The notes below the pieces were generated by a model. It ran no database searches, was not told the origin of the DNA, and worked only from the letters and a program-made list of their open reading frames with translations. From contig JADLZK010009305.1 of the NCBI GenBank assembly GCA_015847255.1, positions 496,001-560,000 of the forward strand: a stretch of DNA of 64,000 bases. Direction: 5' to 3'. Numbering within the stretch: position 1 is the stretch's first letter; every line of letters starts with the position of its first letter. Source of the DNA: Hyparrhenia diplandra. Its lineage: Eukaryota > Streptophyta > Magnoliopsida > Poales > Poaceae. Positions 22,264 to 34,158 of the stretch are shown here, in pieces. Position numbers and translations under genes: made by a program.

Positions 22264-24680
22264 TCACCACCACCTCAACTTCACGGCCCCGAACCGTGGC
22301 CTCCCGTCGTGCGAAGAGCCCTCACCTTGCCCCGGATACCACCCGTCGCGCGGGGCCGAATGAATACGCCCACCCGTGGTGTGGAGGGGCGTGTGGAAGC
22401 CCCGTAGTGTGGTAACTGCTGCGCGGGAGGAGGAACGCCACGCCCCGCGTGTGTTGTGGAGTCGGGCCGACCGGATAGGGTGGATGGGGTGGAGAAGGGC
22501 CACTGGAGGAGTCGGGTTCAAACCCGCCGCATCGCGGGCTGAACAAAAGAAAAGGCGTCTCATTAGTACTGCGGTGACCGCGCGGGCCAAATAAATAAAC
22601 AACAACATATACTCACCGAGTGCATCTGGGGAGGAGGAACGGAAACGGTGGTGGAGCTGAATGAGGGAGGCAACGGAGGCGGGGTCACACCGGGGATCTG
22701 GGGAGGTTCGGAAGTAGCTCGCCACGCCCTGCGGTGGCGCGCCCAGTATTTTGGACTGCCTCCAACTCCCCGCCGATGGGCCTCGCACGGGCGCTGCACG
22801 GCCTCAAACTCGCCGCTGGGCGCCTGGGCTTGCCTCCAACTCGCCATCCGGGCCTGCAATATTACAACCGTAACATTGAAACAATGCATAGGTAGCGGAC
22901 ATGTGTAAAACCGGTGAACTTAATCGATGAAACTGAAGTTACCTGAAAGTCCTGCATCATCTGTGTGGAGCTCTGCCGCCGAGGTGCTATGGGGATGTCG
23001 GTGGGAGGTCGTGCTCCTTGAGCGAATCACGCTTCACTTTGGCCAACAATGGGACGGGTTGATCGCTACCGCTGGCCATCCGGAGCCCGCGTCTTTGCTT
23101 CCCTCCTCCCAACCTCATCACCAGGTTCAGGTCCGTGGGCGCGGTGGCTGGATCGGTCGATCCCCCCATAGCGCCGCTTACGCCCGCGCATCGGGTAAGC
23201 TTGGGGTAGACGCCAGCGTTGGTGTACGCCTTCGGGCCCTTTCACGGGTCGTAGGCGTTGGCCGGATCGGCCGGCCGCCGTGAGTCAAGGCCCACCCCGT
23301 ACTGCCGATCTGCTGGTTTTCATGCGAAGCCGATTGCGAGGGAGAACAAAAGAGATGGTTAGAAGTGAAGAGATTTGAGCGCTTGAATAAAAAAATAAAA
23401 TAAAGTAATCGCACCCATCCGCTCATATACTTTGGGAGGGGCACGCTCCCTTGGTGGTGTGGCTTCCCTTGCATCTCCAAGCGACACCTCCGGACGCAGA
23501 TCTCTTGGTCTCGACGCTCGCCCAAGAGCCACTTGTCCACAATGGCCACCCAACAGTCCTTGTACTTGCCGCACCACTCCGGACACATCCGCATGACATA
23601 GAGAGGATGAATGGAAGTCCGCTTATTTTTCATTGAAGGAATCAGAATAAATGTGTTCTATGAACTCGATGTCTTGGTCCCCTGGTGAGGTCGGTCTCCC
23701 TACGGAGCATCATCTCCCTTGCTTCATTCTTCTTCACCACCTTGCCAAGCACGCCGGGCGTTGTAGGAGAGCGATGCACTGGACACGGCCCTCGGGTACA
23801 GGTCCTTGATTCGCTCTCGCGGACCACTGCCCTCGCACTCTAGCGGCCACCGCCCCCGCCCCGCCGCGTGAAGTAGTTACGCATACGGACAACATGTATC
23901 ATTCTATTATTTACAAAACACGGTATTTAAACGGCGTGAAGTAATCCTACATCTGAACTCACCCGTAAGTCCGTCTTGATCTTCCGGAAAGGGCGCCCTC
24001 CTCCGCAGCGCCACGAAGTGGTCCCACGTCGGGGAACCTCCCTCACGCCCCCCGACGGTCACGAGGCCGTGGTAGTTCTCTTTAATCGCGAGGCTCGGAT
24101 GCCATTGATATGGCGAACTGCCCCTCCGCTTACAATCAACCGATTCATCGCGACGAGCCATTAAGACAAATTGTTAGTCCGAAGTTTGATTTGCAACATG
24201 TCATATGAACAAGTAGTGAAAATATCAATGGCTACTTACTTGTCACGCAGATTGGGTCGAATCACCGGGCGGCGGGCTTAAAGGGATCGGCCCTCGGGGA
24301 AACTCGAGGCCCCGCTACCGGTAGACCTTGCTGGCGCACTCGAGGAGGACGCCTCGGACAGTGTGTCTCTTCGCACCGAGTCCGAGTCCGGGGCGGTGTG
24401 GCCCGACAATTGGCCCGACGACGGCCCCGGGCTGGCCCGGACGATGGCCCGGCCTGGTCCGACGACGACACAAACTCAAGCCTCCTCGTGGACGGCGACG
24501 TCGGCCGCCGCCGCGTCTCCACCGCCGGTGCTGCTCGTCGGCCTCCTCCTCGTCGGCCTCCTCCTCGCGTCGGCGTGGGGAGAGGGTGGGGGTCTCGCGT
24601 AGAGGGCTGGACCCCACGTCGACGTGCCGCCTTCCGCCCGGCATTTTGTCGAGTCCCTGTAAAGACAAATAGTAAACCAA
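22264..24680 (-). pseudogene. Second CACTA gene, Ptta/En/Spm plant transposase-like (TNPA/TNP1 type)
   Basis: Minus-strand pieces in order are an acidic, arginine-rich N-terminus opening MPGGRRHVDVGSSPLRETP (about 24647), a middle block YHGLVTVGGREGGSPTWDHF (about 24065), and a C-terminal block with CPEWCGKYKDCWVAIVDKWL and LEMQGKPHHQGSVPLPKYM (about 23590-23430). The MQGKPHHQGS motif is what I recognise from the plant transposase family called Ptta/En/Spm. The stretch 23380-22264 is proline- and arginine-rich and may be its tail. In relatives the protein binds subterminal repeats and assists the TNP2 transposase. Several frame breaks are present. Confidence 0.6.
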
Positions 24681-25088
24681 TTAGTATTGCAAAATGAACG
24701 AAATATAATTGAAAGGTAACAATAATAACAAAATAGTATTACATGATTTAGAAATTATCTCCCCCGAATGCCTAAGGTCGGCATGTAGTCATCACTATCG
24801 CTACCACTATTGTAATCATCAATGTCACCATCCTCATCATCCGTACGCGCCCTCGGCATGTGCATCGCCCTCCACGGCTCTTCGTGCTCAAGCCTCCATC
24901 GTTCAAGAATTTACGTGTCCTTAGCATCCCCGCACCTCATCACCCTCGTCCTCATCGATGGCGTTGTCTACTTCCATGCCCATCGGTGAAAGAATGTCTA
25001 TCTCCAAACGTCCTTCTAGCCCCTCGGGTTGATAGAACTCTTCGGTGTTTGGGTCGGGGTTGTAATCATCATCGCTTTGAACAAAGCT

Positions 25089-28000
25089 TTACCATGCGGC
25101 GATACCCGCCGCACAAGGTACCAACCCGCAAGGTCCTCGTGTTTTGGCATGCCCATGGGAGGTAATAAACTTGTGTGGCGTGTATATTAGCCACAATATA
25201 GACATCCTCTCCTCCATATCACGGAATCCTGTCGAATTTCGACTTGCCCAATCGTAGGGTCTACTTTTCGTGTCATCGGGATCGAACCAATGGCATTTGA
25301 ATACCACTAGCTTGAGCTCTTTAGGACCCCGAAGTTGAGCTCATATATTTCTTCGACTATGCCGTAATAGTCCTTCTTATCCAAGCCGGGCGCATTTAAC
25401 TCCGGTGCACGTTGTTTTGCGGTTGGGCCGACTCTCCTCGTAGCTTCTCGTGCGGCGATAGCCATTCACATCATAAACGGTGAACGAGTTCACCCTACGG
25501 GAAGCCATTGCCCACTGTTTTAAATCTTCGCACATTTGGCATAAATGCGGGCTGCAAGGTGAGGCCACGTAGATCGTTACATTATATGTTACTAGGACCA
25601 AAGTGGAATATCAAAGTCCGAACGAGGTTAGTTGGATGGGACCTTTGAGCAGAAACGAGGAAATAAAATCGGGCTGCCCATTTTTAGAAGATTGTCTTCT
25701 TGTTGTAAGGTAGGAGTCCCATTCCCTCTCGGTGTTGACCAATAAATTCCCTAGAAAAACAAGGCGGAGGTTTAGGGTCGATAGGTGGAGGATAGTGACG
25801 GCGTATGGAACAAGCTCATTGAGAACTTACTGGCGATAAGGAGCGGTTTCATCAAGGTTCAACAACACATAGAGCATGATAGTGCGCCACTCATCAAAGG
25901 ACAAGTGCTTGTGGGTAGGCTGCGCTTCCTCTTCCGACTTGCCCTCTGAAATTTGAGGTTCGATGAACTCGCCGGGCGTTGTAGCGAGGGGTAGGATTGT
26001 GGACTATTTGGGAAGTTTCTCGATTATAGAAATGCCGCTGTGTGAAGGTCGACACCTCCTCCAGAATGTATGCCTCGCCACGGAAGGCTCAATTTTGGCT
26101 TTATTCCTGCATTTTCTCACGAAGTACCTTGAGAGCCCTCTCGATTGGATAGCACCAACAGCTGCACGGGCCCCCCAACCCGTGCCTCGGCGGGAAAGGT
26201 GCAAAATCAGTCTTTGCATCGGCGAGGGAAGAAGCCGGTGGAAATATCATCTCCAACTTGCGGATCAACACAGGTGCGGCTACGCTCGGATCAGCAATCG
26301 CATCGAGATAACTCCTTAACACAAAGGCGGGCGGAAGAAAAAGCTCAACTCTGCCGGGGCCGCACCACAGCGGCTCGGGGGAGGTATCCCCAGAAATCGC
26401 AGGAAGGATCCGCTCAATCCATATGTGAAAGTCATGACTCTTCATCCCTAAGACTTTCATAGTTCGCAAGTTCACTCCCCTACCGGTTCGCCGCGATACC
26501 CATCGGGGGAACGATAACGTCTTCATCCATCGTAGTACTTCCTTCCTATCGGCCCTTTTGATGATGTAGTCGGGCGGGCCCTTTTTCCATCACCTCCCAA
26601 GGCTAGGGGTCTCTATCACTAGCTTTGGTCTATCGAATCATCTCTATGTCAAGTCTAGCCTTAACGTTGTCCTTTGACTTCTTAAGGTCCATGGTTGTTG
26701 CGAAGAGTGCCTCGGAGATATTCTTTTCTATGTGCATTACATCGATGTTGTGTGGAAGAAGAAGATCCTTGTAGTAGGGAAGATTAGTCAAGCCCGATAT
26801 ATAAGTCCACATGTGTGTGGTACCATATCCAACAAAACAACCTTTCTTTTCATCGATTTTTCGGACCCGGCTAGCTTTCGGCAAGGACCTCTTCACCGGT
26901 CATAAACTTTGGGATGGGGTCGGTGACTTCAACACCTTTCGTGAAGTGCTTTTTGTCTAGTGCGAATTCATGGTCCTCGGGCAGGAATTGGCGATGTTTG
27001 TCAAACGAAGAAAACTTGCCACCCTTGAGAAGCCGGTTGAATACCGCGGTACCTTGCATGTTGGGCAAGGGAACCTCCCATGAACACACCATGCGCTGAA
27101 TATGCCATAAGCGGGAAGTCATGCATTGAATATAAGTACCACACATGCATTGTAAAGTTTGTCTTTGTAGCTCGATTAAATGCGTCGATTACCCATTTTG
27201 CCAAGCATCTTGCAATTCATCCCTGCTTGGCCGCATGAACACACCCATATTGTTGCGTGGGTGCCGGGTATTATGAGCGTCAAGAACAGGTGCTTGAGCT
27301 CAAACATGACACCGGGGAAGATTGAGAGGGATCACGAAACACGGGCCAACAAGTGTACGGGGCGCGCCGGTTGACCAAATGCGGGTTGAACCCATCATTG
27401 CGGCGCTTCTGGCGTACATTTCGAGCCTCCATAGCTTTTTCGGGATGCATATTATCGAAGTGCTTCCATGCATCACCATCCGATGGGTGTACCAACTTCG
27501 GGATCGTATCTTTTGCCCTTCTTGTGCCATGTCATTTGTTTAGCGGACTCCCCTGTCATATGCGGCCGTTGGAGCCTCGATGCGAAAGGAAGGTGTCGTA
27601 GGACCATCTCGGGGATCTTGGAATTTCTTCCTGCCATCACTACATTCTACCTCCACAAACCTAGAGGCTTTGCACTTTGGGCCGGTCGCGTTGCTTCCTT
27701 GAGGTCTCCCTAAATAGGGCCGCACCCCTTTGGACAAGCATGGTACGACTCATACGGCATCTTGAGTCCACGAAGAAGTCTCGTGACTCGTCGCGTGTTC
27801 TTGAGCGGGGGCGTGACCCTGCAGAAGCGGTTTCCCAATAGCGGCGGCGAGGGTGTCGAAGCCGTCTCGACTAATGCTCAATTGTGACTTCAACGCTATA
27901 AGGCGTGAAATGGCATCGGCCGTAACCATTGTCTTTCGTGAAGGGGGCTTCTTTGTCTTTGCCTCCATCATCTCGTAGAAACGCCTTTGCGGTTTCCTCG

Positions 28001-28240
28001 AGTTCCTCCTCAATCCTCCATTGAAGCGTGCATCGTGAAAGTGCGCCATCATATACGCCATCCCGCATCTTGATCATACTCCTCGAGGAGGGGCCTCACC
28101 ACCGTCCTCTCTAATACGATCGACTTCACCGTGGAAGATCCAGCGGCTATAGTTTGGGACGAATCCGTTGTTGTAAATATGTTTGCCCATTTCAACCTTG
28201 ACTCGCCTTTTCTTGTTCTTACATTTCTTTGCAAGGACAC
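25089..28240 (-). pseudogene. CACTA TNP2-type transposase with DUF4216-like C-terminus, frameshifted
   Basis: Conserved segments occur in the right order on the minus strand: HPSDGDAWKHFDNMHPEKA (27495), APYTCWPVF (about 27360), CSWEVPLPNMQ and FNRLLKGGKFSSFDKHRQFL (about 27080-26990), LTNLPYYKDLLLPHNIDVMH (about 26780; the Transposase_21 core), NLRTMKVLGMKSHDFHIW (about 26460) and YPIERALKVLREK. The C-terminal part, in two frames (25601-25377 and 25307-25089), carries VTYNVTIYVASPC and VFKCHWFDPDDTKSRPYDW, as in the DUF4216 domain fused to grass CACTA transposases. 27500-28240 would be the N-terminus but I recognise no motif there. The gene is split over at least seven frames and cannot make protein as read. 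Confidence 0.85.
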
Positions 28241-28458
28241 GGCATCGAATAGACCCCTTAGCGGTGGGCCAAATGCATGCTCGAGGAAAGCATCGGTCCC
28301 CCTAACCCATTCAAGGCTCTTACTTGCGGCAGGTGTACATCCACTCCACGGTTATCCATCCTCGTCATACGCCCATGTCGGTGAGCCACATAGCGGCAAT
28401 TGCATCTACATGGCGTTCCTACCATCTAATAGGTGAGGGATAGGTCCTAATCCCACCA

Positions 28459-28650
28459 GGATGCGTAGACAAGGTTAGCATCCATGCTCGGGTCCGTCAG
28501 GCCCGAATTTCGACGACACCTCCCATTTTGTTCTCCCGATACACGCCCCGGCGGGGAGAGTGTGTATCCAGGAGAACAACGGGGAGGTCTTGCTGAAAAA
28601 TCCGGCTCGGCGGGACTGAAAGCATGGATGCTAACCTTGTCTACGCATCC
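28459..28650. repeat. 192-bp inverted repeat upstream of the transposase
   Basis: The 30 bases at 28459-28488 are the exact reverse complement of 28621-28650. Inside these arms, a second imperfect complementary pair (about 28525-28551 against 28562-28590, both with TTCTCC/GGAGAA cores) extends the stem almost to the centre. It sits just 5' of the TNP2-type gene on its coding strand. Confidence 0.85.
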
Positions 28651-28984
28651 ACGGGCTGTCCAAAAACGTGGACAATCCGAAACAGAGATACGGTCGCGAG
28701 ATATGCACGAATCATACCAACGCTCAGTATCTCTTTCGGACGGGAGACGCCTTAACGGGTCGCGCTATGTAAGACAACTACAAGGATGGGACGGAGGTGA
28801 TTCATACCTACGGGTCGGTGGAGACGCGGTGCAGCAAGACCCGCCCCCACGAAACGACGAGGGGGTCGCCGAGTCCCTCCCATAGGTCCTCCTACAAAAC
28901 AAGGGCAAAAAATAGTTAGTGTCGACTCTAAATTTCGGCGACACCTCCCTGCACGGGGAGGTTCCCAAAACTGCAAAAAACATG

Positions 28985-29130
28985 GCACGAAGGCCAACAA
29001 CCACATGCATATACGAGAATGGGCACGAAGGCCACCAACCACCAATATGGGCACGAAGGCCACCAGCGATCAATATGCGCGCGAAGGCCGCCAACCACCA
29101 ATATAACAACCACCAATATGGGCGCGAAGG
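28985..29130 (+). repeat. Minisatellite in the CACTA element
   Basis: About five imperfect units of ATGGGCACGAAGGCCACCAA followed by CCACCAAT. A short TACTAACTACTAC repeat follows at 29146-29210. Confidence 0.8.
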
Positions 29131-29244
29131 CCACCAAACTATTTACTAACTACTACTACTAACCCTACTAACTACTAGTACTAACCACTACTACTAACCA
29201 CTACTAGAAAGATAGGGCTTACCTTGGCAGCGGAAGCGGCAATC

Positions 29245-29458
29245 ACCTTCTTCCTCCTCTCCTTCCTCTTCTTCCTCCTCCTTCTTCCTCCTCTCCTTCC
29301 TCTTCTCCCTCCTCTTCCTCTTCTCTCTCTTCTCCTTCCTCTTCTCCCTCCTCTTCCTCTTCTCCCTCTTCTCCTTCCTCTTCTTCCTCTTCTTCCCTTC
29401 CTCCCTCTTCTCCTCACACCTTCCCTTCCCTCCCTCTTCCTCACCTCCCACACTTTCT
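29245..29458 (+). repeat. Polypyrimidine tract of about 210 bases
   Basis: An almost pure CTTCCTC / CTCCTTC run on the plus strand (GAAGGAG on the minus strand). The long arginine/lysine-glutamate or leucine-proline open frames across it are by-products. It is followed at 29460-29760 by a GC-rich block without recognisable coding sequence. Confidence 0.85.
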
Positions 29459-29940
29459 CCCTGCTTGCGGCAAGGCCCCGAGGGCCGACGGGGCTGGGGG
29501 CCGGGGGCGAGGGCGGCCGGGGCACCGGCCTGCCTGGCCGGAGCCCCGCCGGGGGCTCGCGGGAGCCGGCCGTGACGGGCCCGGCTTGAGCGGCCCGGCG
29601 GAGGGCGGGCCCGGCCCGAGGAGGTCGTCCGGCCAGCGGGGCGAGTCCGGCGCGCGGGCCGGGGCCGGATCCGGCGGTGCCGGCGGTGGCGGCGGCCGGC
29701 GAGGCAGGGCGGGCGGGGTGGTGGCGGCGGCCGGCGCGATGGGCTCGGCGGGCTCGGGCAGAAATGAAAGAGAGGGGGGGGCGGGATATTTATCCGCGGC
29801 TTTGCGAGTCTTGGGAAAGCGGGCTTTCGGCAAGGTTTCATTTTTATTTTTTAAAAAAAGTAGTCTTTGCCGAGTGTCATGTCAGGCACTCGGCAAGGCA
29901 TTTTCTTTCTTAGAGTGTCTAGCACGGCACTTTCGACAAA

Positions 29941-30845
29941 TTAATTTTTTTTTTGTTTTCGTCCCATTTTTTTGTGTTCCTTGGTACGGTAATTACATGT
30001 CATATTGAACTTGGTACAATTTGAAGTAGTTTTGCTATATTTCATGAATTATTTGTATTATCTTGCATTTTAAGGCCCTCCAAATTTGAGCTGCGGGTAC
30101 ATGAAATAATGGAATCGCTGATTCGAAAAATGTTATTCATGATGTTTGGCGTATGTTTAGGCTCAATCCGGGGGACTCGCGTGAAATTAAGAACATTTAT
30201 GTGTCGGAACATGACGAGTTACTGCGGGAGAAGTGTTTTTAAATTCTATAAAATCCAAGCGAAGTTTAAAAATCGAAACTTGGCGAGGTGTCTTGTCATC
30301 TCATGAGGGAGGCTGTGGAAAAAATTTGAAAAAGTTTCGAGCAAGTTATGGCGTCGGATGCACGAAACCCGGACATCCCCACACTTGTCACATGTGATCA
30401 AGTGTGGAGATGTGCAGGTTTTAGCCATCCGACGCCACAACTTGCTCCAAACTTTTTCAAATTTTTTCATAGCCTCCCCATGTGATGACAAGACGCCACG
30501 CCAAGTTTTGATTTTTTAAACTTCGTTTGGATTTTATAGATTTTAAAACACCTTTCCCCAAGACGTGACTCGTCATGTTCCTAAGACATAAATGTTCGAA
30601 ATTTCACGCGAGTCCCCTCGATTGAGCCTAAACATACGCCAACCATCATGAATAACATTTTTTGAATGACCACAGTCCATTATTTCATGTACCCGCAGCT
30701 CAAATTTGGAGTGGTCCGTAAAATGCAAGAAAATAGAAATAATTCATGAAATATAGCAAAACAACTTCAAATTGTTCCAAATTGTGAACATGAGATGTAA
30801 TTAGTGTACCAAGGCAAACACAAAAAAATGGGGCAAAAAATCAAA
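29941..30845. repeat. Large palindrome (two arms of about 450 bp) inside the CACTA element
   Basis: The left arm (29941-30392) and the right arm (30393-30845) are near-complementary over their whole length, for example CCATTTTTTTGTGTTCC near 29964 against its inverse near 30820, and the block around GAGCTGCGGGTACATGAAAT (30089) against its inverse at 30690. The centre is the self-complementary TCACATGTGA (30388-30397), so there is essentially no loop. Differences are scattered substitutions and short gaps. Confidence 0.93.
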
Positions 30846-30869
30846 AAATTTAATGGTTTACCGGGGTGC

Positions 30870-31194
30870 CATACGCGCACTCGGCAAAAAATGTAGTGTT
30901 TGGGGGCGTGGACTCTCGACACTCGGCAAAAGTGTCCCCCTGTTTGCCCGAGTGCCTAACGGTGGACCCTCGGCAAAGGTAGCGGAGTACGAGACGTTTT
31001 CGCCAATTATCCTTTGCCGGTATATTATTTTGCCGGCGGCGTGCACTTTCGGCAAATGTATTATTTTCGAGTGTGCTATACCGCCCGGGCGGCCAAGCAC
31101 TCGGCAAAGTGTTCTTTGTCGAGTGCGCGTTTAGCACTCGGCGAAAACACCTTTGCCGAGTGCCCGACTTTTGCCACTTTCGGCAAACTTCTCC
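30870..31194. repeat. Right subterminal repeats of the CACTA element
   Basis: CACTCGGCAAAG-type motifs recur at about 30878, 30920, 30968, 31098, 31115 (inverted), 31136 and 31151 (inverted). They mirror those at the left end. Confidence 0.8.
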
Positions 31195-31226
31195 GCACTT
31201 CGGCAAAGCCGCCCGTTTCTGTAGTG
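31195..31226 (-). repeat. Right terminal inverted repeat of the CACTA element
   Basis: GCCGCCCGTTTCTGTAGTG ends at 31226, followed by TAT (31227-31229), which pairs with TAT at 21492-21494. Confidence 0.93.
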
Positions 31227-31438
31227 TATATACATGAACGAAGCACCATGCTTGATTGACCCCTTTTTATATATTTATATTTTTATACCAGTGCTGAAAA
31301 AAAAAATGGTGCGAAGGTACCCTCGCAGATGCCAGTCACCGTGAGCCCCGCGGCGCCGAGCTTCTTGGGTTGCCAGCGTCGTGGCTTCTAGACCTGTGGT
31401 TGGAGGGTCGCTTGGACCCCCGTACGTCCTGGGCTGAA

Positions 31439-32065
31439 CACGGGGTTTTTATACCGGTCGGTTTTTCGCGTAAACCATGTTACGGATTTTACCGGTCGGC
31501 CCGTATCCGGACCGGCCGGTATAAAGATTTGAAATTCAAAATCAAAAAATTGAAAAAAAATCGTGGAAAAAATTTGTAAAATAGTTTTGCGATTTATAGA
31601 AGCCAACGGTGCAATACTTTTCAAATTTGAGTTCGTTTGGTATAAAAAATTTCAAATCTAAGTTTGAAAAAAAAAAAAAAAAAAAATACACAGTAGGCCC
31701 ATTAAGACCCATTAAATCATGAAGGTCGAAAAACATACTAAACACACTCAAATTTGAGTAATTTTGACATCATTGGATTCTACAAATCATGAAGTATTTT
31801 TAGGAATTTTTTAGCATTTTATAAAAAAATTAAATTTTGAATTTTGAAAAACCGTTCAAACCTCTCAAACCGTTCGGTAAACCGTTTATACGGCCGGTAA
31901 ACCGCTCAAACCGACCGGTAAAAAGATTTTTACCGAACGCCTGGAAAATTTGAATTCATTTGAATTCAAAACCCAAACCGTCCTTAACCGGCGGTTTATG
32001 CAGTAACCGGACCGGTAAACCGTTTCGGACCGGCGGTTTTAGGGTTCGGTCGGTAAAAAACCCTG
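31439..32065. mobile_element. Non-autonomous hAT-like element, 627 bp
   Basis: The left end CACGGGGTTTTTATACCGGTCGG is mirrored by the inverted right end (CAGGGTTTTTTACCGACCG). An exact 8-bp duplication GGGCTGAA flanks it (31431-31438 and 32066-32073), which is the hAT signature. The interior is AT-rich with many AACCGGTCGG or TAAACCGTTT units and has no transposase. It inserted into the GAAGGT-type outer sequence. Confidence 0.88.
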
Positions 32066-32073
32066 GGGCTGAA

Positions 32074-32717
32074 GGCTGCCGGCCGCTTGCAGCTTTGGGG
32101 CGCGCTCAAGTGCCTGGATGAAAACAGGGCAGACTTGTACCTTCGCTAGGTTGTTAGAAACAAAAACCTCTATGCAAAGGCTAGGACAGCTGGCAAATGT
32201 TACAGAAAGTAGCTGAGATTCAAAGCTTATAATCATCTCTCCTCGCAGAAAGTAACCGGGCCTCGCGTGGCAGCCTCACGTTGTTGCCGAGCTAATTGAT
32301 CGGAGGTAACGCACTACATGCTGCTTGTAACGGTGCGCCTGGCCAACGCGAGGGTGGCTGCAGATGACTAATGCGTTGACGGATCATGATGGCCGGTTGG
32401 CACTCCGACGCGTCGGTGTGGCATCTGCAGGTGTCGCTTATTTGCGGCCGTATTGGTATATATATGCGTATAAATACGATTGCGCATGCATATGAGTGTA
32501 GCATTAGGATTTTTTATTGCACAGATTAAAAATTGAATGGTGCGAGGTTTAGCTTCCCTTGGTGGAGCCGACCTGCTGTGCGTCTTCACGTGGGCAAGTG
32601 CTACTTTCAACAAATATGGGTTGCAACCCATATTATTCAACAGCTGCAGCTCCTCCAAGATTCGCGCCCGTCAAACCTCCACCTCACTCATTTCTTTCCC
32701 GTGCTCTTGCTACTGCA
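32074..32717. other. Outer-element sequence; no gene seen
   Basis: The GAAGGT-type outer sequence resumes after the hAT-like element (CCTTCGC, GCGAGGGT forms) and becomes more AT-rich past 32430. No ORF with recognisable content. Confidence 0.4.
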
Positions 32718-32745
32718 CTAGAACATCAGGCGCCCTTTGGGCGCC
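32718..32745 (-). promoter_or_regulatory. Helitron-type 3' terminus: hairpin plus CTAG
   Basis: Stem GGCGCCC / GGGCGCC (32729-32735 and 32739-32745), three-base loop, and CTAG at 32718-32721 with host A (T on the minus strand) at 32717. In Helitrons this hairpin is the rolling-circle termination signal. Confidence 0.55.
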
Positions 32746-32962
32746 CTACAATGATTTGAGGCTAAATACCAATTTAACTGACAATATGACTAAAATACAT
32801 AATGGATATCACATCAATAGATACATACACAAATTATGAGCCATCGTACTTCTGTTTATCTATATATTATACACGATAAATGGTTACAGTTAGATTTATG
32901 ATCCTTCTTATACCATCAGCCTTAGATCAAGATCTACGGAAAACCAGGATATATCTGTATAA

Positions 32963-33169
32963 CAGGCGCCTCGCGGAGTTCCTGGCCTGGGCTGGAGTCT
33001 AGTCTCCTGGATGTCTTAGTAGCAAAATCTGTCACAATGTAACAAATGGTGTGTATCCAGTAGATGTAGGCTGGACATGGTAACTATGTGGTTACTATGA
33101 CCCAAACTTTGTTTCACCTTTATTCTTCTTATAATGAAAAAAGCGCAACGGCGTGGTCTCAAAAAAAAA
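32963..33169 (+). mobile_element. 5'-truncated LINE insertion, about 207 bp
   Basis: The segment ends with an A run (33161-33169) after the GCGTGGTCTC type of tail seen at grass LINE 3' ends. A 16-bp target duplication with one mismatch flanks it: GGATATATCTGTATAA (32947-32962) and GGATATATCTGCATAA (33170-33185). Only the 3' untranslated end was inserted; no ORF remains. Confidence 0.85.
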
Positions 33170-34158
33170 GGATATATCTGCATAAAAAGGAGGCAACAAT
33201 GAGGAATCTAAGCCTAAAGTAGGGCCCAAGCTCTAACTGAACTTCATCCCATGCTCCTCTGACGTTATTGCCGACTTTTTGATGTGCTAGAATCCTGAAT
33301 AAACCCAGTCAGAATGCTTGGTTCCGAGAAATATGAAAATTACAAGTCATATACTCCTAGTACATTCAACTAAACTATTTTATTATTTAGTCAGAACCTT
33401 GGGTGGTTCTCAGAAGAAAATTACAGGTCATAATACATATAGAACATCAGGTGTGCTATCATGAATAAAAAGAACACAAATGAGGTATGCAGATCATCAT
33501 AATTCAGGCACTCGGAAAACCAATAGACAAACAACTGCACCATGTTTGAATCAGAAACATGTGTTCCCTTTCATTCTCATTGCGCTTACACATGTATATA
33601 GATTTAAAACGTGTCTAACTAAGACCAGCACATGCCCTACTAAGCATTCTAGAATATTTTTTTTTTCTATCTATACTCGAATTATCCAATTATCATCCTG
33701 AGCCAAAGAGGACGGAAGTAAGTCAGACTTAACTTCTTAGTACAGAGTAGTTAAGTACAGAAAATGCTTACTTGTATATAGCTTGAGTGCTTGACAACTT
33801 CAAAGTACAGACCTGCATATCTTATGGTTGCGAAATCCAAGGATTATTTTAGCTACAATAAGGGAGAAGAAACCTCAATTAAATAAAATACACAAACAAT
33901 ACAACATAGTTACTCTGGGAGCAACCAGTTACCAGTAGCCATGTATTCATGGCGATAGCAGTACCCTCAATGCATGAATATCTTGTTATAGGAAGAGCTT
34001 TCAAAAGCCTAAACAGGAGCTCACCTTCTGGCCATGCAACAATCCTGATAAAATGCATCATATTACAGCTGCCAAATTACTGACAGGACATAAACGCACT
34101 TATTTTGTCCTCTCTGAACTAAAGACATTTAAACAACATTGCAGTGGACTATGCTCAC

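Larger units (their letters stand above)
21495..31226 (-). mobile_element. Complete CACTA (En/Spm) DNA transposon, 9.73 kb
   Basis: The left end CACTACAGGAAACGGCGGC is matched by the inverted right end (GCCGCCCGTTTCTGTAGTG). Both ends are flanked by TAT (21492-21494 and 31227-31229), the 3-bp duplication of this superfamily. Subterminal repeats of CTTTGCCGAGTGC in both orientations fill 21511-21970 and 29866-31195. Two minus-strand gene regions follow the CACTA pattern: a TNP2-type transposase (25089-28240) and a second, Ptta/En/Spm-like gene (22264-24680). Both are frame-broken in this sequence. Confidence 0.95.

Noticed and set aside
29181..29841. Open frames of 114-215 codons across the pyrimidine tract and GC-rich block
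   Set aside because: They translate a CTTCCTC repeat into Leu/Pro or Arg/Lys/Glu runs; low-complexity by-products without domains.
32846..32886. Plus-strand Helitron start (TCTATATATTATACACGATAAA at 32859)
   Set aside because: The sequence resembles Helitron 5' ends, but the stretch is AT-rich by nature, and no plus-strand hairpin plus CTRR end was found downstream to pair with it.
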